This document shows, one piece after another, positions 61,658-64,000 of a stretch of DNA of 64,000 nucleotides. The position numbers and the translations under genes were made by a program. The first letter of the stretch is position 1. Each line of letters opens with the position of its first letter. The notes below the pieces were generated by a model. It did not search any database. It was not told where the DNA came from and saw nothing but the letters and a program-made list of their open reading frames with translations. This DNA comes from Betaproteobacteria bacterium GR16-43 (lineage in GTDB: Bacteria > Pseudomonadota > Gammaproteobacteria > Burkholderiales > Usitatibacteraceae). The DNA lies in NCBI GenBank assembly GCA_001953215.1, contig CP019169.1:1488001-1552000 (forward strand), given 5' to 3'.

Positions 61658-63553
61658 ATGGGTACCTACCCGCTCCTCGAGGGCATCGACAGCCCCGCCG
61701 ACCTCCGGCGCCTCGACCGCAAGCAGCTTCCCGAGCTATCTCAGGAGCTGCGGCGGTTCATCGTCGAATCCGTCTCGGCCACGGGCGGCCATTTCTCCTC
61801 GAACCTCGGCACGGTCGAACTCACGATCGCGCTGCACTACGTCTTCAACACCCCGGAAGACCGGCTGGTGTGGGACGTGGGCCACCAGACCTACGGCCAC
61901 AAGATCCTCACCGGCCGGCGCGGGCAGATGTCGAGGCTGCGCCAGAAGGGCGGCATCGCGGGTTTCCCGCGCCGGGAGGAGAGCGAGTACGACACGTTCG
62001 GCACCGCACACTCGTCCACGTCCATTTCCGCCGCCATCGGCATGGCCGTGGCCGCCCGGGCCGCGGGCTCCGACCGCCGCGCCATCGCGATCATCGGCGA
62101 CGGGGCGCTCACCGCCGGCATGGCCTTCGAGGCGTTGAACAACGCGAAGCAAGCCGACGCCAATGTGATCGTGGTCCTGAACGACAACGACATGTCGATC
62201 TCGGAAAACGTCGGCGCGCTGAACAACTACCTCGCCAAGCTCATGTCGGGGCGCTTCTACGCCGCCACCAAGAAGACCGCGGAAAAGATGCTCTCGAACG
62301 CGCCCCCGCTGAAGGAGCTGGCCAAGCGTTTCGAGGAACACGCCAAGGGCATGCTCACGCCCTCGACGATGTTCGAGGAATTCGGCTTCAACTACACGGG
62401 CCCCATCGACGGCCACAACGTCGAGGTGCTGATCGACACGCTCACGAACGTGAAGCGCCTGCCCGGCCCGCAGTTCCTGCACGTGGTCACGAAGAAGGGC
62501 CAGGGCTACAAGTACGCCGAGGACGATCCGATCACGTATCACGGTCCCGGCAAGTTCGATCCCGAAGTGGGCCTGGTGAAAGCCAAGCCCGCGCCCGACG
62601 CGAAACCGAAGCCCACGTACACGCAGGTCTTCGGCGACTGGCTCTGCGACATGGCGCGCCAGGACAAGCGCCTGGTGGCCGTCACGCCCGCCATGCGCGA
62701 AGGCAGCGGCATGGTGAAGTACTCGCAGGAATTCCCCGACCGCTATTTCGACGTGGGCATCGCCGAGCAGCATGCCGTCACGTTCGCCGCGGGCCTGGCC
62801 GTCGACGGCGTGCGTCCCGTGGTGGCCATCTACTCGACGTTCCTGCAGCGCGCCTACGACCAGTTGATCCACGACGTGGCGCTGCAGAACCTGCCCGTGC
62901 TCTTCGCGCTCGACCGGGGAGGCCTGGTGGGTGCCGACGGCCCCACGCACCACGGAGCCTTCGACCTCGCGTTCCTGCGCTGCATCCCCAACATGATCGT
63001 GATGGCGCCCGCGGACGAGAACGAGTGCCGCCAGATGCTCTACACCGGCATGCAGGTTCCGGGTCCTTCGGCCGTGCGCTATCCGCGCGGCGCGGGCCCG
63101 GGCGTCGAGATCCAGAAGGAGATGCGCGCGCTCCCGGTCGGTCGCGGCGAAATGAAGCGCGAAGGCAAGCGCATCGCGATCCTCGCCTTCGGCTCGATGG
63201 TGAAGCCCGCGATGGACGCGGCCGCCGAATTGAATGCCAGCGTCGCGAACATGCGCTTCGTGAAGCCGCTGGATGTCGAATTGCTCGAACGCCTCGCCGC
63301 CACGCACGAGCTGCTGGTGACCGTCGAGGAGGGCGTGGTCAACGGCGGGGCCGGCTCGGCCGTTCTGGAGGCGTTGCAGGCGCGCGGATTCAGCGTGCCC
63401 GTGCTGGTGCTGGGCCTGCCCGATGCGTTCGTCGAGCATGGCGATCCGCAATTGCTCCTGGCCGACTGCGGTCTGGATCGTGAGGGTATCCTGCGCTCCA
63501 TCCGCGAACGCATCGCGCAAACCTCGGGGCGCCGCCCCGGAATGGCTGCCTGA
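61658..63553 (+). CDS. dxs: 1-deoxy-D-xylulose-5-phosphate synthase
   Basis: 631 residues, the expected length. [19 protein letters not shown]-binding [29 protein letters not shown] with the catalytic Glu region, and the transketolase C-domain [15 protein letters not shown]. First step of the MEP pathway, from pyruvate and glyceraldehyde 3-phosphate. ATG 61658. Confidence 0.97.
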   Translation: MGTYPLLEGIDSPADLRRLDRKQLPELSQELRRFIVESVSATGGHFSSNLGTVELTIALHYVFNTPEDRLVWDVGHQTYGHKILTGRRGQMSRLRQKGGIAGFPRREESEYDTFGTAHSSTSISAAIGMAVAARAAGSDRRAIAIIGDGALTAGMAFEALNNAKQADANVIVVLNDNDMSISENVGALNNYLAKLMSGRFYAATKKTAEKMLSNAPPLKELAKRFEEHAKGMLTPSTMFEEFGFNYTGPIDGHNVEVLIDTLTNVKRLPGPQFLHVVTKKGQGYKYAEDDPITYHGPGKFDPEVGLVKAKPAPDAKPKPTYTQVFGDWLCDMARQDKRLVAVTPAMREGSGMVKYSQEFPDRYFDVGIAEQHAVTFAAGLAVDGVRPVVAIYSTFLQRAYDQLIHDVALQNLPVLFALDRGGLVGADGPTHHGAFDLAFLRCIPNMIVMAPADENECRQMLYTGMQVPGPSAVRYPRGAGPGVEIQKEMRALPVGRGEMKREGKRIAILAFGSMVKPAMDAAAELNASVANMRFVKPLDVELLERLAATHELLVTVEEGVVNGGAGSAVLEALQARGFSVPVLVLGLPDAFVEHGDPQLLLADCGLDREGILRSIRERIAQTSGRRPGMAA

Positions 63554-63555
63554 CC

Positions 63556-64000
63556 ATGAGAACCGCTACCCTGCTCGTCGCATCCCTGGCCTTCGCCGGC
63601 GCGGCCCACGCGCAGAAGGCATGTTCGAAGGCCGATGAAGCCGCCGCCGGCAAGGCCATCGACCGCATCGCCTCCTGGGCCACGCTGAACGCCACGTGGA
63701 AGACCTATCGCCACTGCGACACGGGCGCGGTCGGCGAGCAGTTCACCGAAGCCCTGCTGCGCCTGGTGATCGACTGGAAGAACGTGAACCAGCTGGCCGA
63801 CGCGATGGCCAAGGAAGCCGACTACAAGGCCTTCGTGATCGCGCACCTGAAGAGCAAGGAAGCCGAGGCCGACGCAACGGACGTCTACTCGCGCACCAAG
63901 TCCAATTGCCCGAAGGGGCTGGATGCGTTCTGCAAGGAGATCGGCAGCGCGGTCCGTGAAGCGCCCGAGCCCCCGCCGCCGAAGGCCGCGCCCGCGCCCC
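63556..64000 (+). CDS. secreted protein, C-terminus outside window
   Basis: 148 residues visible. Signal peptide RTATLLVASLAFAGAAHA-Q; then a helical domain with four Cys (KACSKAD, RHCDTGA, SNCPKG, AFCKEIG) that may pair, ending in a Pro/Ala-rich stretch where the window stops. No family recognised. Starts two bases after the dxs stop, so it belongs to the same transcript. Confidence 0.7.
   Translation, partial: MRTATLLVASLAFAGAAHAQKACSKADEAAAGKAIDRIASWATLNATWKTYRHCDTGAVGEQFTEALLRLVIDWKNVNQLADAMAKEADYKAFVIAHLKSKEAEADATDVYSRTKSNCPKGLDAFCKEIGSAVREAPEPPPPKAAPAP

Overview
The window is GC-rich, gene-dense chromosomal DNA. The operons rpsP-rimM-trmD-rplS and xseB-ispA-dxs, ffh divergent from a CcsA/YpjD-like gene, a BPSS1780-type membrane protein and the DUF2905-folB pair all point to a betaproteobacterium; the genus cannot be fixed from sequence alone. 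No rRNA, tRNA, CRISPR array, IS element or intact prophage was seen. Many genes overlap by ATGA, GTGA or TGATG, so long co-directional operons are the rule.

Layout. 1-1962 (minus): CYTH-CHAD protein and tryptophan 2,3-dioxygenase. 2057-11346 (plus): a nine-gene cluster headed by the radical SAM enzyme ArsS. It includes two small glycosyltransferases of the arsenosugar type, a calcineurin-like phosphoesterase, a VTT-membrane/disulfide-reductase fusion and a SelD-N-terminal-like flavoprotein, and it is best read as organoarsenical (arsenosugar) metabolism. 11351-20563: housekeeping (CNNM/CorC transporter, ccsA-like gene, ffh, an M20 peptidase, a periplasmic binding protein, the rpsP operon). 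20573-26489: a metalloprotease, then a GntR-controlled locus with a split UxaA-type enzyme resembling sulfolactate sulfo-lyase SuyAB, an SDR, a YeiH/TauZ-type exporter and an AEC permease. 26958-30610: a TonB-ExbB-ExbD-ExbD-TPR operon behind a long leader. 30644-39073: TRAP permease, a broken flavoprotein remnant, Ldh2-type dehydrogenase, MGMT, xerD, a TauE/SafE-type permease, ybaK, folB, plsY and a response regulator. 40447-44463: two convergent S9 peptidases.

47289-52365 (minus) is the most novel part. It encodes a C39-peptidase ABC exporter, an HlyD/CvaA-like adaptor, a CPBP (CAAX/Abi) membrane protease and four tiny ORFs whose N-termini end in double glycine. Two of these tiny ORFs were missed by a length-limited view because they are buried in longer frames or are under 60 residues. 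Two of the peptides are paralogues with conserved leaders and conserved C-termini, and a piece of upstream DNA is duplicated with them. This looks like an undescribed peptide secretion (bacteriocin-like or signalling) locus.

52485-64000: a HicB-like protein, EF-G2, a DUF2857-like protein, secreted proteins of unknown function, a class C-type serine hydrolase, a Rieske oxygenase, isoprenoid genes and a partial secreted protein at the right edge. Palindromic REP-like elements with GGGGTCAG/CTGACCCC arms lie at gene ends at 8132, 37247, 42438 and 55596; related GGGGAC-type ones lie at 20544 and 23150.
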